From: Ferrimonas lipolytica
GTDB taxonomy: Bacteria > Pseudomonadota > Gammaproteobacteria > Enterobacterales > Shewanellaceae
Assembly (NCBI RefSeq): GCF_012295575.1
Contig: NZ_CP051180.1
Location: 124,001-188,000, forward strand
Length of the DNA: 64,000 nt
Direction: 5' to 3'
Shown here: in pieces, positions 48,093-57,407 of the stretch
Position numbering within the stretch: the stretch's first letter is position 1
Layout of the letters: each line of letters opens with the position of its first letter
The notes under the pieces: model-generated
Seen by the model: the letters and a program-made list of their open reading frames with translations, nothing else
Database searches by the model: none
What the model was told of the DNA's origin: nothing
Program-made: the position numbers and the translations under genes

Positions 48093-49255
48093 TGGAGCAG
48101 CTCTAGCAGGGTTTGAACGCGTACCTTCAGCTGCTCTCGGTCTGAATCGGAGTAGTCGGTTTCCACCTTCATGTATTGCAACCCTAACTCGTCGCGCACA
48201 AAATCGTGGATCAGTACCGATTCGACGTTGTAGGTATGGCAAGCCTGCCAGACAAGATCGATAACTGCATCAGCCTGATATTCGCTTGCTAACGTTGCCA
48301 GTAGAGTTTCTCGTTTGCTGTTCGGGGTCATGCACGAGCAGGGAATGTTGAAGTGCTTGCGGGCAATTGCTTCGAGTGGATCACCCTGTTCAGACACCAT
48401 CTCGTAGACGCCCTTGATGCCAGAGCATGCTTCTTGCACCACGACTAAACCACCGCACTCCTCGATGATCTCAATCAACTTTTCGGTGCCTTGGCCAGTA
48501 GGACAGCCGGTTAATAGTATTCGTGGGGCGTTTGTTGGAGCGGCTTGGTAGCCCTCATCGAGGCGGCGCTGAGCCATGGAAAGGAAAGACTCCATCTGTT
48601 TATGATGGCGCTCAAATCCCGCCACTCGATAGCGTGTCTGGGCTATTTCTAGGCCAGATACGATAGCCGGTTTATGTTTGCCTAGTTGTTGAATCGCAAG
48701 GATCTGACGCCGTTCAGCGTTCATTGCTTTAATGGCGTCCCGCAACTTTTGCTCAGTAATGGTGGTATCGAAGGTCTGCTCGAGGGTTTGTTTCAGCTCC
48801 TCTACTTCGGCTAACCAGTGTTTGAAGGCGACCTCTTGTTGCGGCTTTTGCGTCAGTTCGAGTACGTGCATCTTATGGTCGCGTGAGAGCACCTCATACA
48901 TCTTCTTCTTGCCGTCACAGGTGGTTTCAGCCACCAACAGGTCGGAGTCGTTCAGCAGTGGACAACCACCAGTAACCGCATAACCGAATGAGGCTTTGAT
49001 CATCGGGCACAAATTTGCTGGTAGTAAGGTTTCCGCGTGACTGATGGTATTTTTATTGGTGCCACACAGGCAGATTGGCATTGCGCCAGCGGCTAGAATC
49101 AGGTCCCGTGGAGTGAATTCACAGTAGAAACCGACAATGCCGCGACCAGCCGCTTTTTGCTCGCGCATATAGCCGATTTCATCGGAAATCGACCCTTTAA
49201 AGTAGTCAAACAGAGCTTTTTCGCTTTGCTCTGGTTGAGTGGCGATATCAGTCAT
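48089..49255 (-). CDS. 2-hydroxyacyl-CoA dehydratase-family iron-sulfur protein (double-cubane cluster protein/YjiM type)
   Basis: 388 residues with the HgdB/FldC fold signatures. Cysteines at 45, 62, 64, 83, 98 and 113 include the typical CPLLNDSDLLVAETTCDGKKK, and others occur later (EACSGIKG, CSCMTPN, WQACHTYN). A single-subunit protein of this size beside one activator resembles E. coli YjiM/YjiL and the double-cubane cluster protein, whose [8Fe-9S] cluster reduces small molecules such as acetylene in vitro. There are no CoA-transferase or beta-subunit genes nearby, so a classical dehydratase is unlikely. The natural substrate is unknown. Confidence 0.88.
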   Translation of the reverse strand: MTDIATQPEQSEKALFDYFKGSISDEIGYMREQKAAGRGIVGFYCEFTPRDLILAAGAMPICLCGTNKNTISHAETLLPANLCPMIKASFGYAVTGGCPLLNDSDLLVAETTCDGKKKMYEVLSRDHKMHVLELTQKPQQEVAFKHWLAEVEELKQTLEQTFDTTITEQKLRDAIKAMNAERRQILAIQQLGKHKPAIVSGLEIAQTRYRVAGFERHHKQMESFLSMAQRRLDEGYQAAPTNAPRILLTGCPTGQGTEKLIEIIEECGGLVVVQEACSGIKGVYEMVSEQGDPLEAIARKHFNIPCSCMTPNSKRETLLATLASEYQADAVIDLVWQACHTYNVESVLIHDFVRDELGLQYMKVETDYSDSDREQLKVRVQTLLELLQ

Positions 49256-49305
49256 AATGTCATTCCCTTTTGAATTGGTAGTCGCGTTCCTGCGGCCAGA
49301 ATCAG

Positions 49306-50457
49306 TTAATTTGAGGCGATCTTAGCGATGGCTTCGATAGCGCATTGCACCTCATCGGCACGAGTAAAGGCGCCGACACTTAAACGTACAGTGCCATTAG
49401 GGAAGGTCCCCATGGTTTGATGCGATGCCGGCGCACAGTGCAGGCCAGTACGGCAATATATCTGGTGGTCGTAGGCTAGTTGCTCGTCTATCTCGCCGTT
49501 GTCTTTGCCGTCGATAAGCAGCGACACCACCCCAACTCGCGGTTGGTCAGCAGCAGGACCAAGTACCGAGACTCCAGGGATCTGCTTTAGACCTGCAATC
49601 AACTGTGCAGTAAGGCATTGTTCGTGTTGGTTAATGGTGTCGACCCCGGTATGCTCGAGCCAATCCAATGCGGCATTTAGACCAGCAATACCCGGCAGGT
49701 TAGGGGTACCGCTCTCTAGCGCATCCGGTAGAGTTTGTGGCTGTATTTCGAGCTCTGAATTACTGCCGGTGCCGCCACAAATAAGTGGGGTGATATTGGC
49801 ATCTTGGGCGCGAGCGTTGAGCACCAAGCCGCCGATCCCCATCGGTCCCAGTAATCCTTTATGGCCAGTAAAGGCCAGCAAATCGACGTTGCTGCTGCTC
49901 ATGTTAATTGGTGTACAGCCAGCGGTTTGGGCACTGTCGATAAGAAACAAGCAGTTTTGTTGGCGACACAAGGCGCCAATCTCCGCAATGGGCTGCACAG
50001 TACCAAAGGTGTTGGAACCGTGATTGATGGCAACTAGGCGTGTAGTGGCAGAGATTGCCGCGTTGATGGCATCAACGTCGATAATTCCAGTTTGAGGATC
50101 ACATTCAATAACCGTTACCACTACACCGTTTTGCTCCAACTGGCGCAGCGGCCGCATCATGGCGTTGTGTTCCATGCTGCTAACTATCACCTCATCCCCG
50201 CTTTGAAGCAGCCCTTTGAGGGCAAGATTCAGGGATTCGGTGATATTGGCGGTAAACACCGCATGGGCTGTGGGCTCAGCGTGAAAAAACTGCAACAATT
50301 TTTGGCGCGTGTCGAAGATAAGTCGGGCCCCAGCGTTGGCCAATGGGTGACTGGCGCGGCCAGGGTTAGCGCAACCATCGCTGATAAAGTGCATCATTGC
50401 GTCAACGACCGTTGCCGGTTTGGGGTTACTGGTGGCAGCATGATCTAAGTAAATCAT
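49306..50457 (-). CDS. Class V aminotransferase / cysteine desulfurase-like protein
   Basis: 383 residues, fold type I PLP enzyme. It starts MIYLDHAATSNPKP; the PLP Lys is K200 in FTGHKG, with D174 and Q177 in LIDSAQTAG. The RTGLHCAP loop carries Cys341 in the position of the SufS/CsdA persulfide Cys. It fits the aminotransferase V subgroup that co-occurs with YedF and DUF3343. It probably releases sulfur (or selenium) from cysteine (or selenocysteine). First gene of the five-gene operon. Confidence 0.9.
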   Translation of the reverse strand: MIYLDHAATSNPKPATVVDAMMHFISDGCANPGRASHPLANAGARLIFDTRQKLLQFFHAEPTAHAVFTANITESLNLALKGLLQSGDEVIVSSMEHNAMMRPLRQLEQNGVVVTVIECDPQTGIIDVDAINAAISATTRLVAINHGSNTFGTVQPIAEIGALCRQQNCLFLIDSAQTAGCTPINMSSSNVDLLAFTGHKGLLGPMGIGGLVLNARAQDANITPLICGGTGSNSELEIQPQTLPDALESGTPNLPGIAGLNAALDWLEHTGVDTINQHEQCLTAQLIAGLKQIPGVSVLGPAADQPRVGVVSLLIDGKDNGEIDEQLAYDHQIYCRTGLHCAPASHQTMGTFPNGTVRLSVGAFTRADEVQCAIEAIAKIASN

Positions 50458-51069
50458 AATGTTCGCTTCTTCCTTGGCAGTTCACTGGCCAACACGATCA
50501 AATTTCAACTGCACAATTGTGGCCACCGGCTCTAATTTGTCATTAATACAGTCATTAGTCAGTCTGCAAAACCCGATTCGAAGTTGATTTTATCTTGTTG
50601 ATTAATATAAGTATTATTCTGGTTGTCGAGACTGTCAAGTGAGCTTAAACTGGCTTGGGGTATTAAGTTTTTCTTCAAGTTGATGTTGCTGCGGAGTGTG
50701 TCGCAATGGCTGTTGTTACTGTGAAGTTAGCGCTCTCTATCAACACCAAATTGAGGCTAAAAAATGATAACGGTTGTAGCTGCAACTAGCTGCACTTGAG
50801 GTAAAAGTCAGTCGAATTGAAAATCTGCTGCGGTCGCCATAGTGTTTTTACGACTGATACAGGACCGGTTATGGCCCAGTCAGCGTCGTTTCACTACCGA
50901 AGCGCATAAAATCCGTGCAATCTTATGTTGTTTTCCCTTCTATACCTCGCAAAAGCTGGTTTGCAACTAACGGTTGCGGATATACTTATCCGTTTAAATA
51001 AGCCGCTAAAAACTGCCGCGTTGACGCAACGATGCGCCCGGCATAAGTCTGACAATTCAGGATGACCGC
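50458..51069. other. 612-base divergent intergenic region upstream of the desulfurase operon and alaS
   Basis: No credible open frame. The region is A/T-rich near 50590-50640. TTGATTAATATAAG (50598-50611) matches eight of ten bases of the FNR consensus. The alaS promoter presumably lies near 50950-51050. No hairpin with a T run was found. Confidence 0.4.
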
Positions 51070-53691
51070 ATGCACATGACCACCGCCGAGATCCGCGAAG
51101 CGTTTCTTGAATACTTTCGTTCTCAAGGCCACGAACGCGTGGCGTCTAGCTCGTTAGTACCACACAATGATCCTACCCTGCTGTTCACCAACGCAGGCAT
51201 GAACCAATTTAAGGATTGTTTCCTTGGTGCTGAACAACGTAATTACACTCGTGCGACCTCAGCCCAGCGCTGTGTTCGTGCCGGTGGTAAGCATAACGAT
51301 CTAGAAAACGTTGGTTTTACTGCGCGTCACCACACCTTCTTTGAAATGCTGGGGAACTTCAGTTTTGGTGATTACTTCAAGCGCGAAGCGATCAAGTATG
51401 CGTGGGGCTTCCTAACTGAAGAGTTGAAGCTGCCAAAAGAGAAGCTGTGCGTAACGGTTTATGAAACCGATGATGAAGCGTTTGAGATTTGGAACAAAGA
51501 GATTGGTGTTCCAGCAAAAGACATTATCCGCATAGGCGATAACAAAGGCGCTGCTTACGCTTCTGATAACTTCTGGCAGATGGGTGATACTGGCCCTTGT
51601 GGTCCATGTACTGAAATCTTCTACGATCACGGCGAGCAACACTGGGGCGGTCGCCCTGGTACGCCAGAGGAAGATGGCGATCGTTTCATCGAGATTTGGA
51701 ACATCGTATTTATGCAGTTTAACCGTCAAGCGGATGGCACCATGGAACCGCTGCCTAAGCCTGCGGTTGATACCGGCATGGGCATCGAGCGTGTTGCTGC
51801 TATTAAGCAGGGCGGTCACTCCAACTACGATATTGATATCTTCCAGACGTTAATTAAAGACGCTGCTGCTGTGGTTGGTACCGACGCGCTGGATAACAAG
51901 TCGCTGCGGGTAATTGCCGATCACATCCGCTCTTGTTCCTTCCTGATCGTTGATGGCGTAATGCCTTCTAACGAAGGTCGTGGTTACGTGTTGCGCCGCA
52001 TTATCCGTCGCGCTGTACGTCACGGTAACAAGCTGGGGGCCACCGATACCTTCTTCCATAAATTGGTAGGCCCACTGGCCGCAGTAATGGGTAGTGCCGG
52101 TAGCGAGCTCAAGGCTCAACAAGCGATGGTTGAGAAAGTACTGCGTATTGAAGAGGAAAACTTTGGTCGTACCCTAGAGCGCGGACTAAAGATTCTTTCA
52201 GATGCACTGGAAAACCTAGACGGCAAAGTGTTGGACGGTACAACTGTATTTAAGTTGTACGATACCTATGGTTTCCCAGCGGATCTTACCAACGATGTGG
52301 CGCGTGAGCAGGGCTTCGAGATTGACGAAGATGGCTTTAAAGCCGAGATGGAAGCACAGCGCCAGCGTGCTCGCGAGGCCGGTAAGTTCAGCGTTAATTA
52401 CGCTAACGTAACCAGCATCGATGCTAAAAGTGAGTTCACCGGTTATGACAATATCGAGCAGTGGGCCAAAGTGGTTGCCATCTATAAAGAGGGTGAGTCC
52501 GTAGGCCAGCTGCAAGAAGGTGAAGAGGGTCAGGTGATCCTAGACAACACCAGCTTCTACGCTGAGAGCGGCGGCCAAGTGGGTGATACCGGTGAGCTGA
52601 TTATGCAAGACGGCGCATTCACCGTTACTGACACCAAGAAGTCCGGCGACGCTATCATGCACATCGGTTACGTCTCCGGTGGTGAGATCCACGTTGGTGA
52701 AGAGCTGACTGCCTCCATTAATCAGGAGCGTCGTCAGGCGATTAAGCTGAATCACAGCGCCACCCACTTGCTCCACGCGGCGCTACGCAAAGTATTGGGT
52801 GAGCACGTAACCCAGAAGGGCTCCCAATGCTCCTTCGATGGTTTGCGTTTTGACTTTAGCCATTTCGAAGGCGTGACCGTATCTCAAATGCGTACCGTCG
52901 AGGCGATGGTAAATGACCAGATCCGCGCTAACCATGAAGTAGGCACCCGCTTGATGGATATTGAAGCGGCGAAAGAAGCTGGCGCCATGGCGCTGTTTGG
53001 TGAGAAGTACGACGACGAAGTGCGTGTTGTTGGCATGGGCGAGTTCTCCACTGAACTGTGTGGTGGTACTCACGTTAACCGCACCGGTGATATTGGCTTC
53101 TTCAAGATTATCTCCGAAGGCGGTATCGCTGCCGGTATCCGTCGTATCGAAGCGATCTCTGGTGAAGGCGCTATCGATGCCATGCATCAACTGGGAGAGC
53201 GTTTAGATAGCCTTTCTGGGGTCTTGAAGTCTGACAGCAAAAATTTGGCTGATGCCGCTCGAAACATGATTGAGCGCACAAAGTGGCTGGAAAAAGAGGT
53301 CGAGCGTCTGGCCGGCAAGTTGGCGGGGCATGAAGTCGCGTTGCTAGCAGATGATGCACAGGAGATTGGTGGCGTTAAAGTGGTTGTTGCGAAGGCCGAT
53401 GGTATCGACTCTAAAGCACTACGAAGCACCATGGATCAGCTTAAAGTTAAACTTGGCAGCGGCATCGCGGTATTGGCTGTGATTGCTGATGGTAAGGTCA
53501 CCATCGCGGCCGGCGTTACCAAAGATCTAATCGGCAAAGTAAAAGCTGGTGAGTTGGTTAACGTGGTTGCGACTGCCGTTGGCGGTAAAGGCGGTGGTCG
53601 ACCAGATATGGCGATGGCTGGTGGTAGCGATATAGCGGCACTACCGGCTGCACTGGAAAGTGCCCAAGCCTGGTTGTCTGATAAGTTGTAA
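51070..53691 (+). CDS. alaS: Alanyl-tRNA synthetase
   Basis: 873 residues. The class II core has motif 1 region [14 protein letters not shown] and [15 protein letters not shown]. The editing domain has zinc ligands HSATHLLH and CGGTHV. The C-terminal oligomerisation/C-Ala part has [15 protein letters not shown]. It charges tRNA-Ala and edits Ser and Gly. Start ATG 51070 (AGGA 7 bases upstream); ATG 51076 is a possible alternative. lysC follows after 3 bases. Confidence 0.98.
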   Translation: MHMTTAEIREAFLEYFRSQGHERVASSSLVPHNDPTLLFTNAGMNQFKDCFLGAEQRNYTRATSAQRCVRAGGKHNDLENVGFTARHHTFFEMLGNFSFGDYFKREAIKYAWGFLTEELKLPKEKLCVTVYETDDEAFEIWNKEIGVPAKDIIRIGDNKGAAYASDNFWQMGDTGPCGPCTEIFYDHGEQHWGGRPGTPEEDGDRFIEIWNIVFMQFNRQADGTMEPLPKPAVDTGMGIERVAAIKQGGHSNYDIDIFQTLIKDAAAVVGTDALDNKSLRVIADHIRSCSFLIVDGVMPSNEGRGYVLRRIIRRAVRHGNKLGATDTFFHKLVGPLAAVMGSAGSELKAQQAMVEKVLRIEEENFGRTLERGLKILSDALENLDGKVLDGTTVFKLYDTYGFPADLTNDVAREQGFEIDEDGFKAEMEAQRQRAREAGKFSVNYANVTSIDAKSEFTGYDNIEQWAKVVAIYKEGESVGQLQEGEEGQVILDNTSFYAESGGQVGDTGELIMQDGAFTVTDTKKSGDAIMHIGYVSGGEIHVGEELTASINQERRQAIKLNHSATHLLHAALRKVLGEHVTQKGSQCSFDGLRFDFSHFEGVTVSQMRTVEAMVNDQIRANHEVGTRLMDIEAAKEAGAMALFGEKYDDEVRVVGMGEFSTELCGGTHVNRTGDIGFFKIISEGGIAAGIRRIEAISGEGAIDAMHQLGERLDSLSGVLKSDSKNLADAARNMIERTKWLEKEVERLAGKLAGHEVALLADDAQEIGGVKVVVAKADGIDSKALRSTMDQLKVKLGSGIAVLAVIADGKVTIAAGVTKDLIGKVKAGELVNVVATAVGGKGGGRPDMAMAGGSDIAALPAALESAQAWLSDKL

Positions 53692-53694
53692 TCA

Positions 53695-54915
53695 GTGGCA
53701 TTATACGTACAAAAGTTCGGTGGCACCTCGGTGGGCTCGTTAGAGCGCATTGAGGCTGTTGCTGATCGTATCGCTCGAGCATCACGCAGTGGCGATAAAA
53801 TCGTGGTAGTGCTTTCGGCTATGGCAGGGGAGACTAACCGTCTGCTCAATTTGGCTCACAGTGTTGCTGCAGAGCCAGATCCGCGTGAATTGGATATGCT
53901 GGTCAGTACCGGCGAGCAGATCTCGATTTCATTGATGGCAATGGCGCTGCATAAGCGTGGCATTAGCGCCCAAGCAATCTTAGGCGACCAAGCGCAGATC
54001 CTAACCAATGACCACCACGGCAAAGCACGCATTCAGCATGTTGCTACCGACAACCTAAACAACCTCTTGGGATTAGGCATTATCCCAATTGTTGCAGGGT
54101 TTCAGGGGCGAAGTGAGTCTGGTCAGCTGACGACCTTGGGTCGCGGTGGCAGTGACACCACCGCAGTGGCGATTGCTGCCGCGCTCAAGGCCGATGAATG
54201 CCAAATCTATACCGATGTCGATGGTGTCTACACTACCGACCCAAGGGTTGAGCCTAAAGCGCGTAAAATGGATTTCATCACCTTTGAAGAGATGATGGAG
54301 CTGTCCAGTTTAGGCGCTAAGGTGTTACAAATCCGCTCGGTAGAGTATGCAGGTCGCTATAATGTACCTTTAAGGGTTCTATCTAGCTTCGGCGACGGCG
54401 AGGGCACATTGATCATGTACGATCAGAACAGCGATAAAGTGCCTTTGGTATCGGGTATCGCATTCAATCGAGATGAAGCTAGTCTAACCTTAGTAGGTGT
54501 GCCAGACGAAGCTAATGTGGCGGCGCAAATATTGACTCCGATCAGTGACTCCGGCATTGATGTTGATATGATTGTGCACACGACTACGGTGGCCGGCTGT
54601 GCCGACTTTACCTTTACTGTGCATCGAAATGACTTTTCTCAGGCTAAGGCGTTGCTTTCCCCAGTTGCTAAGAAATTAGGAGCTCAGCACGTGAAATCTG
54701 ATAACGGTCTATGTAAGGTGTCAGTTGTCGGTGTTGGTATGAAAAATCACTCTGGCGTTGCCAGCCGGATGTTCCAAACTCTGGGGCAGGAAGGCATCAG
54801 CGTACAGCTGATTTCAACGTCAGAGATTAAGATTTCAGTGGCAATTGAAGAAAAGTATCTAGAATTGGCAGTTCGTAGCCTACATAGTGCTTTTGATCTT
54901 GCTGAAAAAACATAA
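53695..54915 (+). CDS. lysC: Aspartate kinase (monofunctional)
   Basis: 406 residues, GTG start 3 bases after the alaS stop. The kinase signature YVQKFGGTSVGS is at the N-terminus, with GRGGSDTTAVAIAAAL and DVDGVYTTDPR further on. Two ACT domains lie at about 265-406. It phosphorylates aspartate at the head of the lysine/threonine/methionine pathway, usually with feedback inhibition through ACT. The alaS-lysC-csrA order is common in Shewanella and Vibrio. No lysine riboswitch is present, as expected for a gene inside a transcript. Confidence 0.95.
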   Translation: MALYVQKFGGTSVGSLERIEAVADRIARASRSGDKIVVVLSAMAGETNRLLNLAHSVAAEPDPRELDMLVSTGEQISISLMAMALHKRGISAQAILGDQAQILTNDHHGKARIQHVATDNLNNLLGLGIIPIVAGFQGRSESGQLTTLGRGGSDTTAVAIAAALKADECQIYTDVDGVYTTDPRVEPKARKMDFITFEEMMELSSLGAKVLQIRSVEYAGRYNVPLRVLSSFGDGEGTLIMYDQNSDKVPLVSGIAFNRDEASLTLVGVPDEANVAAQILTPISDSGIDVDMIVHTTTVAGCADFTFTVHRNDFSQAKALLSPVAKKLGAQHVKSDNGLCKVSVVGVGMKNHSGVASRMFQTLGQEGISVQLISTSEIKISVAIEEKYLELAVRSLHSAFDLAEKT

Positions 54916-55017
54916 ATCTATTGCGGATGACTATAGATTTAATCACATCTAACTTTATAATATCGTTAAAAGATTCTACCGCCTTTGCGGAATGAGTTAG
55001 AGAAATAGGAGCAAAGA

Positions 55018-55215
55018 ATGCTGATTTTGACTCGCCGTGTGGGCGAAACGTTAATGATCGGTGACGAAGTTACTGTCACTGTATTGGGTGTGAAAGGGAA
55101 TCAAGTCCGAATCGGTGTGAATGCCCCTAAGGAAGTTTCCGTTCACCGTGAAGAGATCTACATGCGGATCCAAGCGGAGAAAGAAGGCGGAAATAGCACT
55201 AGCGGCAATTTCTAA
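55018..55215 (+). CDS. csrA: Carbon storage regulator CsrA
   Basis: 65 residues: [27 protein letters not shown] and [10 protein letters not shown] are diagnostic. It is a dimeric RNA-binding protein that blocks SD sites (GGA motifs). SD AGGAG. A TATAAT at 54956-54961 in the 102-base gap suggests its own promoter. The BarA kinase encoded at 25-28 kb belongs to the same regulatory pathway. Confidence 0.98.
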   Translation: MLILTRRVGETLMIGDEVTVTVLGVKGNQVRIGVNAPKEVSVHREEIYMRIQAEKEGGNSTSGNF

Positions 55216-55221
55216 TTTAAG

Positions 55222-55252
55222 AAAAGCCGATGCGATAGCATCGGCTTTTTTG
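55222..55252 (+). terminator. Terminator of csrA
   Basis: AAAAGCCGATGC / GCATCGGCTTTT stem, 4-nt loop and six T. Confidence 0.95.
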
Positions 55253-55798
55253 TATCTATAGACCCGTCACCCCATCGACGTATGAGGCTCCCCCTCATTA
55301 GTTGTAAGCTCGCTGTGCTTATGGGCGCGAAATCTCTTTGTTGTCTCTGCACCACACCGCCTAAAACAATTGCACTTGCGCAGTGACCATTATCATCTAG
55401 CCGATTACCTAGCCATAATTGCAGAATATGAACTACTAACCTGTCAACGCAGCTTAGGAAACTCTCGAGTTACGACAGCTCAATCTATCGAGGTTCATCC
55501 TTTACTTGAGTCAAGCAGGACGGCGATTGGATGCGTTATGGCCAGCGGTATCGCTGCAAGAGATTAACAAACTGCGACAGCGAATGACGATAGTGGCATT
55601 TTAAATCGTCATTACTCGTGTGAGATGGCAGCCGATCTGCCTCAGTGGCGGAATTTGAGCTAGATAAATCTCAAGCTTAAGCTTCGATAGGCTAGGGTTT
55701 GATAGAGCGGAAATGGCCCATTTTCACTCAAGTTGCCGATAGCTTAGACAGGTTGCTGAAAAAGCATGCGAACGAACGTTTTTGTGATAAAAAAGGGT
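55253..55798. pseudogene. Gene-poor stretch with a possible decayed ORF
   Basis: No intact gene. Between about 55370 and 55606 one frame reads protein-like (DHYHLADYLAIIAEYELLTC), then after an apparent frameshift near 55456 another frame continues protein-like (LSRFILYLSQAGRRLDALWP, on to INKLRQRMTIVAF) and ends in TAA. This may be a broken small helical protein, but no family is recognised. The rest appears empty up to the tRNA-Ser promoter. Confidence 0.25.
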
Positions 55799-55826
55799 TT
55801 GACTTATTTTCATCAAAACGTACTAT
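55799..55826 (+). promoter_or_regulatory. Promoter of tRNA-Ser
   Basis: TTGACT (55799-55804), 16-nt spacer, TACTAT (55821-55826), 12 bases before the mature tRNA 5' end. Confidence 0.75.
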
Positions 55827-55838
55827 ACGTCCCGCAAC

Positions 55839-55926
55839 GGAGAGATGGCCGAGTGGCTGAAGGCGCGCCCCTGCTAAGGGCGTATATCGTAAGGTATCGA
55901 GGGTTCGAATCCCTCTCTCTCCGCCA
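55839..55926 (+). tRNA. serV: tRNA-Ser (anticodon GCT)
   Basis: 88 bases with encoded CCA. Acceptor GGAGAGA pairs with TCTCTCC. The anticodon loop CTGCTAA is closed by a CGCCC/GGGCG-type stem. A long variable arm and the GGTTCGAATCC T-arm are present. Reads AGC/AGU codons. Confidence 0.97.
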
Positions 55927-55934
55927 TTTTTAAG

Positions 55935-55965
55935 AGAAGCCGCGCATAGCGCGGCTTCTTCTTTT
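55935..55965 (+). terminator. Terminator after tRNA-Ser
   Basis: GAAGCCGCGC / GCGCGGCTTC stem with a 3-nt loop and a T-rich tail; it separates tRNA-Ser from the tRNA-Arg array. Confidence 0.88.
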
Positions 55966-56034
55966 GTCCTAACAGGGTCAACCCTTTAGGGTAATTAAGT
56001 CGGAACCAACGGTTTTTTACTTAATTGTTTAGCC

Positions 56035-56040
56035 TATAAT
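56035..56040 (+). promoter_or_regulatory. -10 element of the tRNA-Arg array
   Basis: Consensus TATAAT 38 bases before the first tRNA-Arg; the -35 region (T-rich, near 56012-56020) is weak. Confidence 0.5.
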
Positions 56041-56078
56041 TGGCTACCTCAAGTTGGTGAGGTAAAATACCACACCCC

Positions 56079-56155
56079 GCGCTCATAGCTCAGCTGGATA
56101 GAGTACCTGGCTACGAACCAGGCGGTCGGAGGTTCGAATCCTCCTGAGCGCGCCA
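56079..56155 (+). tRNA. tRNA-Arg (anticodon ACG), array copy 1
   Basis: 77 bases with encoded CCA. Acceptor GCGCTCA/TGAGCGC, anticodon loop CTACGAA closed by CCTGG/CCAGG, T-arm GGAGGTTCGAATCCTCC. The ACG wobble base is normally deaminated to inosine to read CGU, CGC and CGA. Confidence 0.97.
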
Positions 56156-56204
56156 TTTTCAAACTGTGTATCAGTCTTCGTCGTCGAAGTAAAAAGACCA
56201 CTGC

Positions 56205-56281
56205 GCGCTCATAGCTCAGCTGGATAGAGTACCTGGCTACGAACCAGGCGGTCGGAGGTTCGAATCCTCCTGAGCGCGCCA
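56205..56281 (+). tRNA. tRNA-Arg (ACG), array copy 2
   Basis: Identical in sequence to copy 1, 49 bases further on. Confidence 0.97.
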
Positions 56282-56331
56282 TTTTTCAAACTGTGTATCA
56301 GTCTTCGTCGTCGAAGTAAAAAGACCACTGC

Positions 56332-56408
56332 GCGCTCATAGCTCAGCTGGATAGAGTACCTGGCTACGAACCAGGCGGTCGGAGGTTCGAATCCTCCTGA
56401 GCGCGCCA
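56332..56408 (+). tRNA. tRNA-Arg (ACG), array copy 3
   Basis: Identical to copy 1; spacer of 50 bases. Confidence 0.97.
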
Positions 56409-56458
56409 TTTTTCAAACTGTGTATCAGTCTTCATCGTCGAAGTAAAAAGACCACTGC

Positions 56459-56535
56459 GCGCTCATAGCTCAGCTGGATAGAGTACCTGGCTACGAACCA
56501 GGCGGTCGGAGGTTCGAATCCTCCTGAGCGCGCCA
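56459..56535 (+). tRNA. tRNA-Arg (ACG), array copy 4
   Basis: Identical to copy 1; the spacer after copy 3 reads CTTCATCG instead of CTTCGTCG. Confidence 0.97.
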
Positions 56536-56584
56536 TTTTCAAACTGTGTATCAGTCTTCATCGTCGAAGTAAAAAGACCACTGC

Positions 56585-56661
56585 GCGCTCATAGCTCAGC
56601 TGGATAGAGTACCTGGCTACGAACCAGGCGGTCGGAGGTTCGAATCCTCCTGAGCGCGCCA
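56585..56661 (+). tRNA. tRNA-Arg (ACG), array copy 5
   Basis: Identical to copy 1; the preceding spacer also carries the CTTCATCG variant. Confidence 0.97.
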
Positions 56662-56710
56662 TTTTCAAACTGTGTATCAGTCTTCGTCGTCGAAGTAAAA
56701 AGACCACTGC

Positions 56711-56787
56711 GCGCTCATAGCTCAGCTGGATAGAGTACCTGGCTACGAACCAGGCGGTCGGAGGTTCGAATCCTCCTGAGCGCGCCA
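56711..56787 (+). tRNA. tRNA-Arg (ACG), array copy 6
   Basis: Identical to copy 1 and last of the array; directly followed by the array terminator. Confidence 0.97.
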
Positions 56788-56797
56788 TATAAAAGCA

Positions 56798-56825
56798 AAA
56801 ACCCAGCCTCTGGCTGGGTTTTTTG
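56798..56825 (+). terminator. Terminator of the tRNA-Arg array
   Basis: AAAACCCAGCC / GGCTGGGTTTTTT hairpin with T run. Confidence 0.93.
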
Positions 56826-56850
56826 CTATCTGGAGAAAAGGCAAAAGCGG

Positions 56851-57024
56851 CTAGCGGTTAGTCAACCACAGCATCAGCCCCATAAAGGCGAGGATCCCGC
56901 CGCTTAAGCTAAGAATATAGACATAGCCCTGCTGACCTTGCTTAAAACTGTAACCCTTGCTTCTTAAATACAAGTGCCACAAAAAGCAAAGAACTAAGGG
57001 GATTAAGAAAAGTCTCGCTATCAT
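56851..57024 (-). CDS. Small membrane protein, two predicted helices
   Basis: 57 residues from ATG 57024, with GAGG about 9 bases upstream. Two hydrophobic helices (IARLFLIPLVLCFLWHLYL and YILSLSGGILAFMGLMLWL) flank a short polar loop (RSKGYSFKQGQQGYV) that looks conserved-protein-like. Family not identified. It is convergent with the tRNA-Arg terminator. Confidence 0.55.
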   Translation of the reverse strand: MIARLFLIPLVLCFLWHLYLRSKGYSFKQGQQGYVYILSLSGGILAFMGLMLWLTNR

Positions 57025-57039
57025 TCTATTTTGCCTCAC

Positions 57040-57407
57040 TTTTGTTTTAACTTTAGCGGTAAAGTCGACGGTAATCTAGACAACGACGATCTTGGTAATC
57101 GATCACATACGTAGGTGGTTATAATTGATACACTGCGGAGTCGGTGAGGGTTCACCCCGAACGGACCAACTTTTTCTGTTTAGTGCGTAATCGTGATTTA
57201 ATTGTGGTTTAGTTTTGGTGTTGATGTGATGACCTTCTAGGTTAGTTGGTTTGATTGCCTTTACTATCACTAGTGGAGTGAGCGTTGTTGGCCTAGAGCT
57301 TCACCGTAAATTTTTGGTGGTCGCGACGAAGCGGCTGCCCCAATACATATATTTGCTGCTTTCAACACTTGCGATAAGCGATGGAAATAGCGCCTTGAGG
57401 GATTGAT
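57040..57407. other. Intergenic region upstream of nsrR
   Basis: No gene. A TATAAT-like TTATAATTGAT lies near 57119-57129 and a small GGTGAGGGTTCACC inverted repeat near 57143-57156. The nsrR promoter cannot be fixed; no clear NsrR palindrome was found. Confidence 0.4.

Larger units (their letters stand above)
56079..56787 (+). repeat. Tandem array of six tRNA-Arg units, period 126-127 bp
   Basis: Both the tRNA and the ~49-base spacer repeat almost perfectly. Each spacer contains CTTCGTCGTCGAAG (or a CATCG variant), a small hairpin that may serve as a processing signal. The only differences are one G/A position and one extra T. Confidence 0.95.

Noticed and set aside
48093..48242. 50-residue N-terminal extension of the BadF-type activator
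   Set aside because: It runs through the coding end of the upstream gene; GTG 48092 overlaps that stop and begins the ATPase domain.
56049..56788. Minus-strand open frames across the tRNA-Arg array (repeated ARSGGFEPPTAWFVARY)
   Set aside because: They are the antisense of tRNA-Arg genes, a well-known false protein annotation; no SD or independent support.
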